A stretch of 64,000 nucleotides of DNA from assembly GCF_020687685.1 (NCBI RefSeq), contig NZ_JAJEWM010000002.1:186001-250000 (forward strand), read 5' to 3'. The stretch comes from Tessaracoccus sp. OS52 (GTDB lineage: Bacteria > Actinomycetota > Actinomycetes > Propionibacteriales > Propionibacteriaceae). The position numbers were made by a program, and so were the translations under genes. Positions within the stretch are counted from its first letter, which is position 1. Every line of letters begins with the position of its first letter. Positions 16,347 to 26,546 of the stretch are shown here, in pieces. Under the pieces are notes generated by a model. The model saw nothing but the letters and a program-made list of their open reading frames with translations, did not search any database and was not told the DNA's origin.

Positions 16347-19300
16347 TCAGGGTTTCTGTCTGAACTGGGTCCAGCCGGCCACGCCGAGCAGGGCGAGCAC
16401 GAGCAGCAGCCCGGTGAGCCACACCACCAGCTGGGTGGAGGCCCCGGTGAGCGGGAGCGCGGGTAGAGTGACGGGGCTGTTCACGAAGGCCTGGGGCTTG
16501 CTGTTGGCGAGCGAGACGTCGGTGACGACGAAGTTCCAGAGCTCCGTGGTGAGCTGGAATCCTGTGGGTGGTTTGACCTCGAAGAGTTCGTACTCTCCCC
16601 AGGCGAGGCCGGCGACCGCGATGGCGCCTTCAGCAGGGTCGGTGTCACCGGCGCCGTTGTCCACCACGATGGTGGTGCCGCGCGGACCGGTCAGTTCCCA
16701 TTCGGACCCGGACAATGCCGTGCCGGCGGAATTGGACTTCAGCCACGTCGCCTGGCCGGGCAGGTCCCGGTTGGTGAGGGTGCAGGTGGCGACGTCGCCG
16801 GCGTTCAGCGCGATCGTCGGCGACGCGAGTGAGGTGGTGGACTGGGTGCCGTTGAGCGTGCAGGCGATGCTGTACAACTCATATCCGGGTTTGGCCACCT
16901 CGCCGATGGTGTAGGTGCTGGGCGGGACATCCTGGGTCTGGCCACTGGCGAACTGGAGGGCATTGGCGGTCAGGACCCAGGCGGATGGGTTGGACGGTGC
17001 CCCGTACCGGATGTCGAATCCCTTGACCAGCGTGAGGGCGGCGCTGGGCAGCCGGTTGGTGAAGGTGCACACCACTTCGGGACCGGTGGTGCTGGATGCT
17101 CCCAAAGTCAGGGAGAAGGACGCTCCTGTGCCGGAGGTCAGCACCGTTCCCGTCTGCGGGATCCTGCACTCATAGGTGGTCTGGTAGCTCGTAAGCGTGT
17201 TGTTGGTCCCCGAGGCGGTCTCGCTCAACGTGTAGTTTCCGATGTTCATCATGACCACCGGCCCGACCTGCTGGGCCTGGACCCCCGTGGCGGTGCCCGT
17301 TGTGGTGACGGAAGCGATGTTCGAGCCCGAGCCCACCAGGCTCAGGGTGAACTGGTCAGTGGACCTGACCCTGGTGACGACGTTCTTGGCCAGCGTGATG
17401 GTGGGCGGGGTCTGGCAGCTGGCGAGGTCCCGATCCCCGTCGAACACGCCCAGCTCGGTGCCGGCCCAGGTCGTCGAGACCCGCTTCTGGATGGTCTTGT
17501 CCGAGGATGCCGTGAACACCGATCCGTCGTTGTCGAAGGCGATGCCCTCGAACACCTTGGGCATGGGGCGCCAACCCGTGAAAGTGGCTGTCAGGGTGGC
17601 GTCGGTGGCGATGAGCTCGGCAGCGGGAACGCTGGCGAACCGCGCACCACCGGTGGCGTCGTACTGGCCGAGGTGGAGGTTGCCGCGGGCGTCGAAGGCG
17701 AAGTCGCCGCTGGGACTGGACACCGTGCCCAAGGCCAGGGAACCCTCAGACGTAAGCGCCCCGGTGTTCGGGTCCACGCGCCACAGCTGGTAATTCGAGC
17801 CGCTGAAGGCGCCGAACCAGTAGGCACCGTCGGGGGCTACCGCGCCGCCGGTAGCTTTCACCCCGCTGGTGATCGTGTGGACACCGCCGCCCGACGGGAA
17901 GGGTTGCCAGTTGGTGTCCCCCGACCGCCACCGGAAGATCTCAACACTGCCCGCGCTGTTCGACTCCAGCACCCAGAAGGTGGAGCCGTCCTGGGAGACG
18001 CCAACGCCCTCGAAGGTGTCGGAGACGTCGTTGGGCGGGTCCAGCAGCCTCGTCGCCGTCCCACCGGTGATCTTGTAGAGTTCCCCGCTGCTGGCGTCGA
18101 CGTTGAAGACAGTGTTGGCCTCACAGGAGGTCGATGGCGGCGGGGGCGTGTTGTACACGGTGCAGCCGACGGCGGCGTCGCTGAGTGCGGTCACCGAGAA
18201 CCCGTTCGCGCCGACGTTGGTGACCGTCAGCGCCGCGCCCGTGTTGAGGTTGCGGCACTCGGCGTTCTTCCCGCTCACCTGGAAGATCTGGTAGCCCGCC
18301 TGCTGCTGCTCGGTGACCGTCACGGCGCTCTGGGTGGTGCCGCTGGGGAGGCTCACGTCGAAGGAGACTGTGCTGGTCTCGTCGTTGACGGTGGTGGCGC
18401 TGCCGGGAGCGACGGTGACTCCGCTGGTCTGGGCCGTCGCGGTGAAGGTCCAGCCCGGGCCGGCGAGGGTCGCGTTGCTCTTGGTGCCGCCGAGCGGCAC
18501 CAACTGCTTGGTCACCGTGATGTTGCCGCTGCAGGCGGCCTGGCCCATCTGCACGATCTGGTTGGCGGCCTGCGTGAAGTCCGAGGTCTGGAAGTAGTCG
18601 CTGTTCTGGACCGGCCCGGAGATGGCGATCAGGTTCTGCGCTGCGTCGCTGCCAGAGATGCCACCGCCCACGCCCATGGCCACCACCCGAGTGCCCTTTG
18701 CCTTGACCGCGTTGGCGCTGAAGATGCCGTACTCGACGTCGCGGTTGGTGCTCCGGACGGTGCTGCTCGAGGCGCTGCTCTCGCGGTTGACGGTGGGGCC
18801 GCCGTCGGTAAGCACCACCACGGCGTCGTAGTTGCTGGCTGAGGTGGCGACGGCGCTGAACCCGGCGTCCCAGTTGGTTCCGGCCGAGGTGCCCCAGGAG
18901 CTGTAGAGGTTCTTGACGTTCTGGGCCTGGCTGGACGTGGCCACAGGCATCAGGTTGGGGTAGTTGGTGGCGCCGTCGGCGGGGCTCTGGCGGCTGAAGG
19001 AGAACAGGGAGACCCGCGACGGGGTGCCCACCAGGCCATCGACGATCTTGTTGACCGCGCTGCGGACCTGGGTGACGTCGGGGATGGAGTTGGACAGGTC
19101 GAGCATGAGGGCGACGTCGATCCCGCACTCCTCGTACGGGGCCGGGTTGACGCGCGAGACCTGCCAGTTGCCACTGGAGCTGTTGAAGTGGCGGTCCACT
19201 TCCGGCTTCCACATGAAGTCCTGCGTGGACAGGTAGGTGCTCCCCGATCGCAGGCTGGAGCCGGTCTGGAAGGTGTAGGGCATCAGCGTGCCGCCGCCGG

Positions 19301-19891
19301 AGCTGTTGCGCAGATGCTGGTTCAGGCGCCAGCCGGCGGGGGCGGACTCCGCACGGACGTAGAAGCGGGTGTCCTCGGGTACTGCCGTCTGGGTGGGGTG
19401 CCGCTGCCTCCGATCGGAATCACGAAGTTGCAGTCCCCAGCGGCGTCGGAGGTGCACGTCGTCCACGCCCAGGAAGCGTTGTACCTGCTCGTGTCCGAGG
19501 AGCTCGAGTACAGGCCGAGCTGCACGCCTGGGCGGCCCACCAGCCCGGTGCCGCCGCGCTTGTTCGTGTTGAATCCGGTGCTGTCACCGCTGACCTTGAC
19601 CGAGACGACGGCGTGACCGGCGGGGGGTGCCGGGACCGCCGCCGGTGCCAGCGCGGCTGCGGAAAGCTGCGTCGAACGTGAGGCTGCATCGGGACGGCTC
19701 ATTGCCGACGCCTGGACGGCGGGGGAGAGGGCAAGGCCGCTGAGAACCACTCCGACGACGGCCATCAGGATACGGCGACGTCGGATCCGGCGGTTGCGCA
19801 AGGACCGGACCTCTGTCGGGGAGCCGTCGTTGGCTGCCGTCGTCGAGGTGCTCCTGGCCGCGTTCGGGGACACGGAAAGGGGGCTGGACAT
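16347..19891 (-). pseudogene. Pilus tip adhesin with VWA domain, single-base frameshift
   Basis: Two overlapping frames make one SpaC-like tip protein of about 1,180 residues. The first starts at 19891 (SD GGAAAGG) with an Arg-rich leader, a hydrophobic signal segment (RRILMAVVGVVLSGLAL) and a tip domain ending SDAAGDCNFVIPIGGSG. The second resumes QTAVPEDTRFYVRAESAPAGW. It continues with a VWA domain (MIDAS DLSNS in VALMLDLSNSIPD), Ig-like repeats, SpaA-type domains (ELFEVKPPTGFQL) and an LPLTG sorting signal with membrane helix at the C-terminus. Restoring one G:C pair in the four-base run at 19395-19398 joins the frames as GGSGTPTQTAVPED. As given, translation from 19891 would end at 19322. 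It could be a real mutation, phase variation in a homopolymer, or an assembly error. Confidence 0.85.
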
Positions 19892-20016
19892 GAGCTCTTG
19901 GCCACCTTTCCGGGGGTAGTTAGGTGTGGGTTGCAGCTCGATGCGGGTGATAGAAACCGGCTTCTCTACCGGCGATATCACTGTAACAAGAAAGTTAGAA
20001 TAAATTCAATCACAGG

Positions 20017-20040
20017 GCAACTTGTTGGCTTAAGTTGCAC
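20017..20040. promoter_or_regulatory. Inverted repeat in the pilus/LuxR intergenic region
   Basis: GCAACTT (20017-20023) and AAGTTGC (20032-20038) form an inverted repeat with an 8-base centre. The right arm extends to AAGTTGCAC, a 9-mer shared with the beta-helix promoter. The surrounding 19960-20020 is notably A/T-rich for this genome, as expected for a promoter. Confidence 0.5.
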
Positions 20041-20167
20041 CCATCGTGCGCTACGCTACGCGCCCGCACTTCGTCGGCAACTTTTCCATGGCCTTCAGGT
20101 CGCCGCACGAGCCTGGCAAACGGGCGAAACCGTCGCGAGGCACGGGGCCAACTCCTAAGATCGGCGC

Positions 20168-22936
20168 ATGGCGCAGGTCGACAGACATTTGCGATCCGAC
20201 GGGGGAGACCTCCCGTCGCGCCTGCTCGCATCCTGGCCCCTGGTCGGGCGGGACGAGGAACTGGCCTTCCTCGCTGAGGCGATCGGCGAACCGGGACCGT
20301 CAGAGGGGCCGCGGGGGGCGGTGATCGTCGCGCCACCGGGCAAGGGGAAGACCCGGCTCGCCAGGGAGGCAAGCTTGCGGGCGCAGCAGGCTGGCTTCCG
20401 GAACTTCTGGGCGGTGGGCACTGGCGCAGCCGCGATGATCCCGTATGCCGCGCTCGCGCACTGGGCACCGCGGATCGCGCCGGGCAACTTCACCGACGTC
20501 GTGTCTTTCCACTCTGCCTTCATCGACGCACTTGACCCGGGCGACGGCACGGTGCCATTGCTGGTGGTCGACGACGCGCACCTGCTGGACCCCGGAAGTG
20601 CGGCTCTCCTGTTACGGATCGCGCTCACGGGATCGGGTGTGGTGGTGGCCACGGTCCGCTCGGGGGCCCCCGCCCCGGACCCGATCGCTGCCCTGTGGCG
20701 CGACGGCCTCACACATCGGCTGGACATCCGCCCCTTCACCCGGGAGGAGGCAGCAAGTCTGGTCAGGACAGCGCTCGGGGGAGCGATCGCCGAGCCGGTG
20801 CTGCATCGGCTCTACGACGTGACCGGCGGCAACCCCCTGCACATCCGCGAATTCGTGCTGGCCGCCGTCGAAGCCGGTTCGCTGACTGAACAGGACGGCG
20901 TCTGGAGCTGGGACGGCGAGGTCCCTCTGCCCGCACGGCTGGTGGACGCCATCGGTGGCCGGCTCAACTCGCTCACGGACGCCGAGCGCAAGTCCCTCGC
21001 CCTGCTCGCGCTGGGGGAGCCACTGGAGCCCCGCCTCGCGGAGCGGGTCTGCGATCCACAAGCCCTCGCGTCGCTCGTTCGGTCCGGGATGGTCCAGCGC
21101 GTCCGCGACCACGAGGGGGACCTGGACAGCGTCTACCGGCTGGGTCACCCGCTCCTCGGGGAGGTGGCGCTCGCCCGGCTCTCGGCGGAGGACCGAAGGG
21201 GCCTGCTGCACACACTGGCACGTGCCGCCTCGCTGCAGATCCTCGACGGCGCCGCACGCATGCGGCTGGCGGGGTGGCAGCTCGACGCCGGCGAGGTGCC
21301 CGACACTGACACGCTGGTCCTGGCCGCGGAGCACGCCGCCTCCGTGTTCGCCTTCGACGAAGCGCTGCGGTTCGCCGATGCCGCCGTCGCACGCGGCGCG
21401 GACGTGCGAGCCACCGTCGTGATGGCCGCTGCGCTCAACGGCCTGGGGCGGTTCCAGGAGTCGGCCGCGACCCTGGCGTCGGTGGAGGAAAGCGCCTTCG
21501 CCGAGGAGCGGGTGGACGTGCGTCTGGAGTACGTGAACCGGAGGGTGGTGGCCCTGTTCCACGGCTTGGGCGAGGACGACAAGGCTCGCGCTGTGCTCGA
21601 CCGCTTCCGCGATCGCTGCACGGACCCGGACTCAAGGCGACTCCACGCCGCGCTGCGGGCGATGATCGACCTTGAGTCGGGGCGGCTGCGGGCAGCGGCG
21701 CAGCAGGCGCTGGAGGTGGTGGAGGACCCCGACGTCCGCGAGCAGACCTTCGTCATCGCCGGCGAGGTGGCGGGGGAGTCGCTCACCCTGATGGGCCAGA
21801 CGGACCGCGCGCGTGAGATCCATGGCAGGCTCCGGGCCCTCGCCGCGCGAGGCGGTCCCCTCGCGCCCCGGATCCGGCAGTCGATGGACCTGCAGGAGAT
21901 CTACTGTCTGCTGCAGGACGGGAAGCTTCGGTTGGCCGAGGACCTGATCCAGGCCAACTACAAGAAGTGGGTGCCCGGGTACGACGACGTGAGCGTCGGG
22001 CTGGCGACGTTCGGCCTGGGGGTAATGCAGTTGCTCCGGGGATGCCCCGCGACCGCACTTGAGCACCTGCAGCAGGCGGCGGCGTCGTTCCGGGAGGCGG
22101 ACCTCGGGGGCAACCTGGCGTGGGTCCTGGCCACCATCGCCCACGCCCAGGCCTGCACCGGCGACGGGGCCACCGCGCGCGAAACGCTGGAGCGCGCCCG
22201 CAGGCTGCCGATCGCAGGGGTGAGGTCTCGCTCCCGGCTGGATTTCGTGCTGGCCGAGGTGTTCGTGCGTGCCGCGCTGGGAGACCAGACCCACGCGTCG
22301 CGGATCGCGCTCGAGCGGGCGGCCGAGTTCGAGGAACTGCCGGTGCATCGCGCACGCCTGCTGCACACCGCACTCCGCCTCGGGGGTCCCGTGGCGACCG
22401 TTGAGCCGTTGCTGGCCGACTGCGCCGAGGCATGCCCATCGCCGCTGCCCGCTCTGCTCGCGGAGCATGCGGCAGCGCTCGTCGCGCGGAACCCGGCCCG
22501 CCTGGAGCGGATCTCGGAACGGCTGGAGGACGCCGGATTCCGGCTGGAGGCGGCTGAGGCCGCTGCCGAGGCGGGTCGTCTCATGCGCCCCGGAGCTGCC
22601 GCCGACAGGGCCAAGGCACGGGCCGCCCGGCTGGCCGCAGAGTGCGAAGGGGCAGCCGTGAACGGCTTCGCGATCCCCAAGGACCTGCCGGAATTGACGC
22701 GGCGCGAACGCGAGGTCGCCCACCTGGTGGCGGAGGGGTTGAGCAGCAAGGCCATCGCCGAGCGGCTCGTGCTGTCCGTGCGCACCGTCGAGTCGCATCT
22801 CTATCAGGTCTTCGCAAAGCTCGGCGTGCGCCGTCGGGAGGAGATCGCAGAGCTGCTGGGCGTCGACGGCGAGGATCGAACCGACTCGACGGGTCGCTCG
22901 GGTCGGTCGTCGGGGTTGCGTAGGGACTCTGCGTAA
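20168..22936 (+). CDS. Large ATP-binding LuxR-family regulator (MalT/LAL type)
   Basis: 922 residues. A STAND/AAA-type NTPase domain begins at [12 protein letters not shown]; its Walker A is APPGKGKT (55-62) and Walker B is [13 protein letters not shown] long alpha-helical repeat (TPR-like) sensor region fills the middle. A LuxR helix-turn-helix lies at about 841-899 ([43 protein letters not shown]). Such proteins activate transcription when an inducer and ATP bind. It is divergent from the pilus locus across about 275 bp, so control of pilus expression is the first hypothesis. The following gene encodes a solute-binding protein without export signal that could deliver the ligand. Confidence 0.88.
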   Translation: MAQVDRHLRSDGGDLPSRLLASWPLVGRDEELAFLAEAIGEPGPSEGPRGAVIVAPPGKGKTRLAREASLRAQQAGFRNFWAVGTGAAAMIPYAALAHWAPRIAPGNFTDVVSFHSAFIDALDPGDGTVPLLVVDDAHLLDPGSAALLLRIALTGSGVVVATVRSGAPAPDPIAALWRDGLTHRLDIRPFTREEAASLVRTALGGAIAEPVLHRLYDVTGGNPLHIREFVLAAVEAGSLTEQDGVWSWDGEVPLPARLVDAIGGRLNSLTDAERKSLALLALGEPLEPRLAERVCDPQALASLVRSGMVQRVRDHEGDLDSVYRLGHPLLGEVALARLSAEDRRGLLHTLARAASLQILDGAARMRLAGWQLDAGEVPDTDTLVLAAEHAASVFAFDEALRFADAAVARGADVRATVVMAAALNGLGRFQESAATLASVEESAFAEERVDVRLEYVNRRVVALFHGLGEDDKARAVLDRFRDRCTDPDSRRLHAALRAMIDLESGRLRAAAQQALEVVEDPDVREQTFVIAGEVAGESLTLMGQTDRAREIHGRLRALAARGGPLAPRIRQSMDLQEIYCLLQDGKLRLAEDLIQANYKKWVPGYDDVSVGLATFGLGVMQLLRGCPATALEHLQQAAASFREADLGGNLAWVLATIAHAQACTGDGATARETLERARRLPIAGVRSRSRLDFVLAEVFVRAALGDQTHASRIALERAAEFEELPVHRARLLHTALRLGGPVATVEPLLADCAEACPSPLPALLAEHAAALVARNPARLERISERLEDAGFRLEAAEAAAEAGRLMRPGAAADRAKARAARLAAECEGAAVNGFAIPKDLPELTRREREVAHLVAEGLSSKAIAERLVLSVRTVESHLYQVFAKLGVRRREEIAELLGVDGEDRTDSTGRSGRSSGLRRDSA

Positions 22937-22950
22937 GTGGTCCGGAAAAA

Positions 22951-22970
22951 CTCAGTAGTCCACTACTGAG
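22951..22970. promoter_or_regulatory. Perfect palindrome upstream of the solute-binding-protein gene
   Basis: CTCAGTAGT-CC-ACTACTGAG, a 9-bp perfect inverted repeat with a 2-base centre, 14 bases after the LuxR stop. No T-run follows. The short centre fits a dimer operator better than a terminator. Confidence 0.5.
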
Positions 22971-23179
22971 GCGTCGCGACTAAGTACCAAATAGGTTTGG
23001 GTTCACCACGACGGATCACCGAAGTGGAATCGCAGGCCAGGGTGTGGTCGCTGCCGGGGGGCGCCTCTTCGGGGGTCGTGCGGCCACATCCTCAGGCCCG
23101 CGCTTTTGGCAATCGCCGCCACCCCACACCGGTTGGGAGTAACTTCCTTTCACGAGTCCACCTCGATGCAGATGTGGGA

Positions 23180-24406
23180 ATGATCATGGAGACGGTCAGA
23201 TTTCTGGGCCCGGACACCGACGCCTATGTCGCCTCGGTCGTCAAGCACGCCGACGAGTTCACCGAGCAGACCGGGATCGGGCTCGAGACGACCATCGTCG
23301 CCAGTGACGACTACTTCGCCGGGAACATCCAGGGCGCCCTCGCCGAACCGGGTCGGGTCGACGTGTTCATGTCGGGACCCGTGTTGCTGTGGGAACACAT
23401 GGGAGCCGGGCTCGTCGCGCCGCTGGACGCCCACGTTGCTTCCGCGTCGGCGCAGTGGGATGCAGACGACTTCTTCGGGACCCTGCTCAAGTCGAACCGG
23501 TGGACCGGACGCTTCGGGGATCCGCTGGGGCATGGCCCGCTGATGGAGGTCCCCGTCAACTGCGAGTCCTACAACCTGGCCTACGTCCCTGAGCATCTGC
23601 AGGCGGCAGGCGTCGGGGTGCCGACGACGTGGGACGAGTACTTCGCGGCGGCGGCCGCCGTCGCTCAGCGAGTGCCGGGCACGATGGGTTTCGCCCAACG
23701 GGGCACCGAGGCCTGGCACACCATGTACACCGGGTTCGCCACCTACCTCTGGTCCCAGGGCGGGTCAGACTTCGATGGGGAGCGGGTTGCCGTCGCGTCC
23801 GACGAGGCGCTCCCCGCCACGACCAGGTTCGTCGACGCGCTACGGGAGGCGGGGCCCACCGACTGGACGTCGCGACGGTGGTACGAGCTCGCCCTCGACT
23901 TCGGGGCGGGCAAGTACGGGCTCATCGTCGACTCTGACCACTACGCGCCGATCTTCGAGAACCCCGAACTGTGCAGCATGGGCGAGCGCATCGCCTACGC
24001 GATGACACCTGCAGGCACGCTCGGCGTCCGGCCCAACCTGTGGACCTGGTCCCTGGCCATGACGGAGTCCTCACGGCACCCGGAGTTGGCCTGGGCCTTC
24101 ATCGAGTGGGCAAGTTCCAAGGAGTTCCTGCTCCGGTCCGCGTCGGAGGGCAACCTCAACCCCACCCGACGCAGCGTCTGGGAGGCGCCGCAGTTCAAGG
24201 AGTTGGTCTCGGGGTGGGGCGACTTCGCGGCCGTCTCGCGCAAACTCCTGGAGCACCACGCCGAAGTCCTCGTCACGCCCCACCCTCGGTACCGGACCAT
24301 CGCCGAGCGGTGGGTGCAGGCGCTACGGGAGGCCTACACGGGCGACGACGTCGCCGCGGCCTTGCGGCGCGCGGCTGCGGACATGGGGAAGATCGCGAAG
24401 GGATGA
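23180..24406 (+). CDS. Family-1 extracellular-type solute-binding protein lacking an export signal
   Basis: 408 residues (MIMETVRFLGPDTDAYVASV...). Sequence order matches sugar-type ABC binding proteins: an N-terminal alpha/beta lobe (VDVFMSGPVLLWEHMGAGLVAPLDAHV), hinge MEVPVNCESYNLAYVPEHLQAAGVGVPTTWDEYFAAA, and C-terminal NLWTWSLAMTESSRHPELAWAFIEWASSKEFL. Neither this start nor the longest frame (22997) gives a signal peptide or lipobox, and no ABC permease or ATPase gene is near. It is therefore probably cytoplasmic, or has been separated from its leader. Its position directly behind the LuxR-ATPase gene suggests a ligand-sensing partner. An in-frame ATG at 23186 is an alternative start. 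Confidence 0.75.
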   Translation: MIMETVRFLGPDTDAYVASVVKHADEFTEQTGIGLETTIVASDDYFAGNIQGALAEPGRVDVFMSGPVLLWEHMGAGLVAPLDAHVASASAQWDADDFFGTLLKSNRWTGRFGDPLGHGPLMEVPVNCESYNLAYVPEHLQAAGVGVPTTWDEYFAAAAAVAQRVPGTMGFAQRGTEAWHTMYTGFATYLWSQGGSDFDGERVAVASDEALPATTRFVDALREAGPTDWTSRRWYELALDFGAGKYGLIVDSDHYAPIFENPELCSMGERIAYAMTPAGTLGVRPNLWTWSLAMTESSRHPELAWAFIEWASSKEFLLRSASEGNLNPTRRSVWEAPQFKELVSGWGDFAAVSRKLLEHHAEVLVTPHPRYRTIAERWVQALREAYTGDDVAAALRRAAADMGKIAKG

Positions 24407-24464
24407 CCGGCGTTTGCGACGGGGAGCAAGGCTGTGCATGCGCATCGCCGACGTTGGGGCGCGG

Positions 24465-24722
24465 TCAGTTGTCCTGACCCAGGATGAAGTCGGCCATGCC
24501 CGGTACGGTGAAGGCCACCAAGCCGCGTTCAGGTGGGTACACGAGGCCTTTGCCGATCAGTTCTCGTCGGGCTACCGAGAGATCCGAGGTCCGGTTCTTG
24601 CCGAGGTAGGTGGCCAACTCTCCGATCTACACGGGATCGTCGCCCCTGAGTTCAGCCATCCCGCTTAGCATGCGCCGCTGCGCCACAGTCGCTCTCTCCC
24701 ACCGCGACCGGTACTGGAGAGT
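24465..24722 (-). pseudogene. Remnant of an AAA-ATPase C-terminus
   Basis: Reading the minus strand down to the TGA at 24465 gives LQYRSRWERATVAQRRMLSGMAEL, then a TAG, then IGELATYLGKNRTS, SVARRELIGKGLVYPPERGLVAFTVPGMADFI. This is the winged-helix end of a widespread family of actinobacterial AAA ATPases (typical ending KGLIYSPERGLVAFTVPGF). A TGA precedes the fragment, a TAG interrupts it, and the ATPase core is absent, so it is a decayed remnant. The segment DPVMNPSVPALADDLPYWPG just upstream (about 24723-24795, minus strand) might be a scrap of its N-terminus. Confidence 0.65.
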
Positions 24723-25046
24723 AGCCGCTCACGCCCGGCCAGTACGGGAGGTCGTCGGCCAGCGCCGGGACGGAAGGATTCATCACGGGATCCATGTCTA
24801 AGACTCCATCACCGCGTGTAAGAGGAACCCATATACGCCGATACACACGTTTACATCTGCACGCGCAATCGGACCTCCGAGCTCAGAAGTTAGGCTCAAT
24901 CTGATGCACTTATGCGCCACCTTGAACCCAATCTGAGCCCAGTTTCTGGCCAAGTTTCGGGGAGATGCGGGGCCTGTCGCAGGACCCTTCCGGCCTGACT
25001 AGAGCTGTTACCCTCATTCGGCCTGGAGAAACGCGGGTTCGGATTG
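24723..25046. other. Non-coding stretch between ATPase remnant and tRNA-Ala
   Basis: No convincing gene. Base composition is less G+C-rich than the neighbours (around 24800-24900). The motif CAATCTGA.GC is present twice (near 24896 and 24928). Together with the ATPase remnant this looks like scar DNA beside a tRNA, but no integrase and no duplicated tRNA end was found. Confidence 0.4.
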
Positions 25047-25119
25047 TGGAGCATAGGGGACTCGAACCCCTAACTTCCACCTTGCAAAGGTGGCACTCTA
25101 CCAATTGAGTTAATGCCCC
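25047..25119 (-). tRNA. tRNA-Ala (anticodon TGC)
   Basis: 73 bases fold as a cloverleaf: acceptor GGGGCAT/ATGCTCC with a G3:U70 pair (the alanine identity element), D arm ACTC/GAGT, anticodon stem CCACC/GGTGG with loop TTTGCAA, and T arm AGGGG-TTCGAGT-CCCCT. The discriminator is A and CCA is not encoded. Confidence 0.95.
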
Positions 25120-25252
25120 GCGCTTGACAGCCCGACCAGCATACCGGCCCCCGACGCGACTGTGAAAACGACCGCTTGCAGAGCCGAACGGGCCGAGGTG
25201 CACACGGAGTGGACGCGCCGGACTGCTTTTCTCCCCGTCGGTGGCAGGTGAC

Positions 25253-26323
25253 ATGCTTGTTGCCATGCCACCCCTCGTGCTCGAGTTCCCCGACATCGAC
25301 CCAGTTGCCATCAACATCTTCGGTCTGAAGATCCACTGGTACGCGCTGATGTATCTGTTGGGCTTCGCCGTCGCGTACCTTCTGTTGAGGCGCCGGCTCC
25401 AGCACGAGCCGTACCGCTCCATCACCAAGCCAGCCAGGTACACGGGCCAGGACATCGAGGACCTGCTGCTCTACGCCATCGCCGGGGTCATCGTCGGCGG
25501 CCGTCTGGGATACGTCCTGTTCTACAAGCCCGCCTTCTACCTGCAGAACCCGCTGGATGCGTTCAAGCTGTGGGACGGCGGGATGAGCTTCCACGGCGGC
25601 GCACTGGGCGTCATCGTCGGCATCGCCGTCCACGCCTGGATCAAGAAGCGTCCGTTCCTGCAGGTGGGCGACTTCCTGGTTCCCGCGGTGCCGTTCGGTC
25701 TCATGGCCGGCCGGATCGGCAACTTCATCAACGGCGAGCTCTGGGGCCGTGAGGCACCCGCGGACCTGCCGTGGGCGATGATCTTCCCCACCGGCGGCGA
25801 CATCCCCCGCCACCCGTCGCAGATCTACCAGGCACTGCTGGAAGGGCTGCTGCTGTTCATCCTGCTGTGGCTCTACGCCCGCAAGCCGCGGTACCGAGGC
25901 CAGGTGGCGGCCGCCTTCCTCATCGGCTACGGCGTCTTCCGCTTCATCGGAGAGTTCTGGCGGGAGCCCGATGCTCACCTTGGATTCCTTTCCCTGGGGC
26001 TGAGCATGGGCCAGTGGCTGTCACTGCCGATGGTCGTGGCAGGCGTGATCCTGTGGACCTGGTCGCGCGCACGGGCAATCTCCGACGTCGAGGCCGGCGG
26101 GGCCGCTGGCGCTGACGATGACGCGGTGGACGGGGCCAGCGCCGAGGGCGCGGAGCCGCCGTCGGATGGCCGCGACGACGAGGTGGACGATAATGCTGAG
26201 GAACGCGCTCAACTACCTGTGGATAACCCGGGTGCACCTGTGGATGACGACTCCCGCACGGCGGCTACGGCCACCCCGCGCGACACGCCCGGTAGCACAG
26301 GTGGTAAAGGGACGCGTGGTTGA
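25253..26323 (+). CDS. lgt: Prolipoprotein diacylglyceryl transferase
   Basis: About 356 residues; first enzyme of bacterial lipoprotein maturation, transferring diacylglycerol from phosphatidylglycerol to the lipobox cysteine. A polytopic membrane protein with [37 protein letters not shown] and the Lgt signature [14 protein letters not shown], then [12 protein letters not shown]. It has a hydrophilic acidic tail of about 85 residues ([21 protein letters not shown]...), as is common in actinobacterial Lgt. Starts at 25241 (GTG), 25253 and 25265 (ATG) are possible; GGCAGGTG favours 25253. The next gene encodes a lipoprotein, a likely substrate. Confidence 0.93.
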   Translation: MLVAMPPLVLEFPDIDPVAINIFGLKIHWYALMYLLGFAVAYLLLRRRLQHEPYRSITKPARYTGQDIEDLLLYAIAGVIVGGRLGYVLFYKPAFYLQNPLDAFKLWDGGMSFHGGALGVIVGIAVHAWIKKRPFLQVGDFLVPAVPFGLMAGRIGNFINGELWGREAPADLPWAMIFPTGGDIPRHPSQIYQALLEGLLLFILLWLYARKPRYRGQVAAAFLIGYGVFRFIGEFWREPDAHLGFLSLGLSMGQWLSLPMVVAGVILWTWSRARAISDVEAGGAAGADDDAVDGASAEGAEPPSDGRDDEVDDNAEERAQLPVDNPGAPVDDDSRTAATATPRDTPGSTGGKGTRG

Positions 26324-26546
26324 CGGGAGATCGCTTTCTCAGCGTGGATTGAGCGTAAGAATGCTCATTTCGTAGAATCTCGACGTCGAGGATTTCCCCA
26401 AGCTTGTGAACAACTGTTGAAAACCGGGAAAGCGCTGAACATCTGCCGTGCGCAAGGCTTGGAAGGCTGTGGAAAGAGCTTCCAGATCCGCGTGCAGGGC
26501 TCTGCGCGATTCGGTCACTGCACCGGTGGACGCGTAGGGTCGAACA

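Noticed and set aside
19380-19420. Programmed -1 ribosomal frameshift in the tip adhesin gene
   Set aside because: The site (GGC ACC CCA CCC) is not an X XXY YYZ slippery heptamer and no stimulatory structure is obvious; an indel in the G:C run explains it better.
24723-25119. tRNA-directed integrated element with att sites
   Set aside because: No integrase gene and no second copy of the tRNA 3' end is visible within the window; only a remnant is claimed.
26218-26247. DnaA boxes near the lgt 3' end
   Set aside because: TGTGGATAA and TGTGGATGA occur here but inside the lgt coding tail, so they may just reflect Val-Asp codons.
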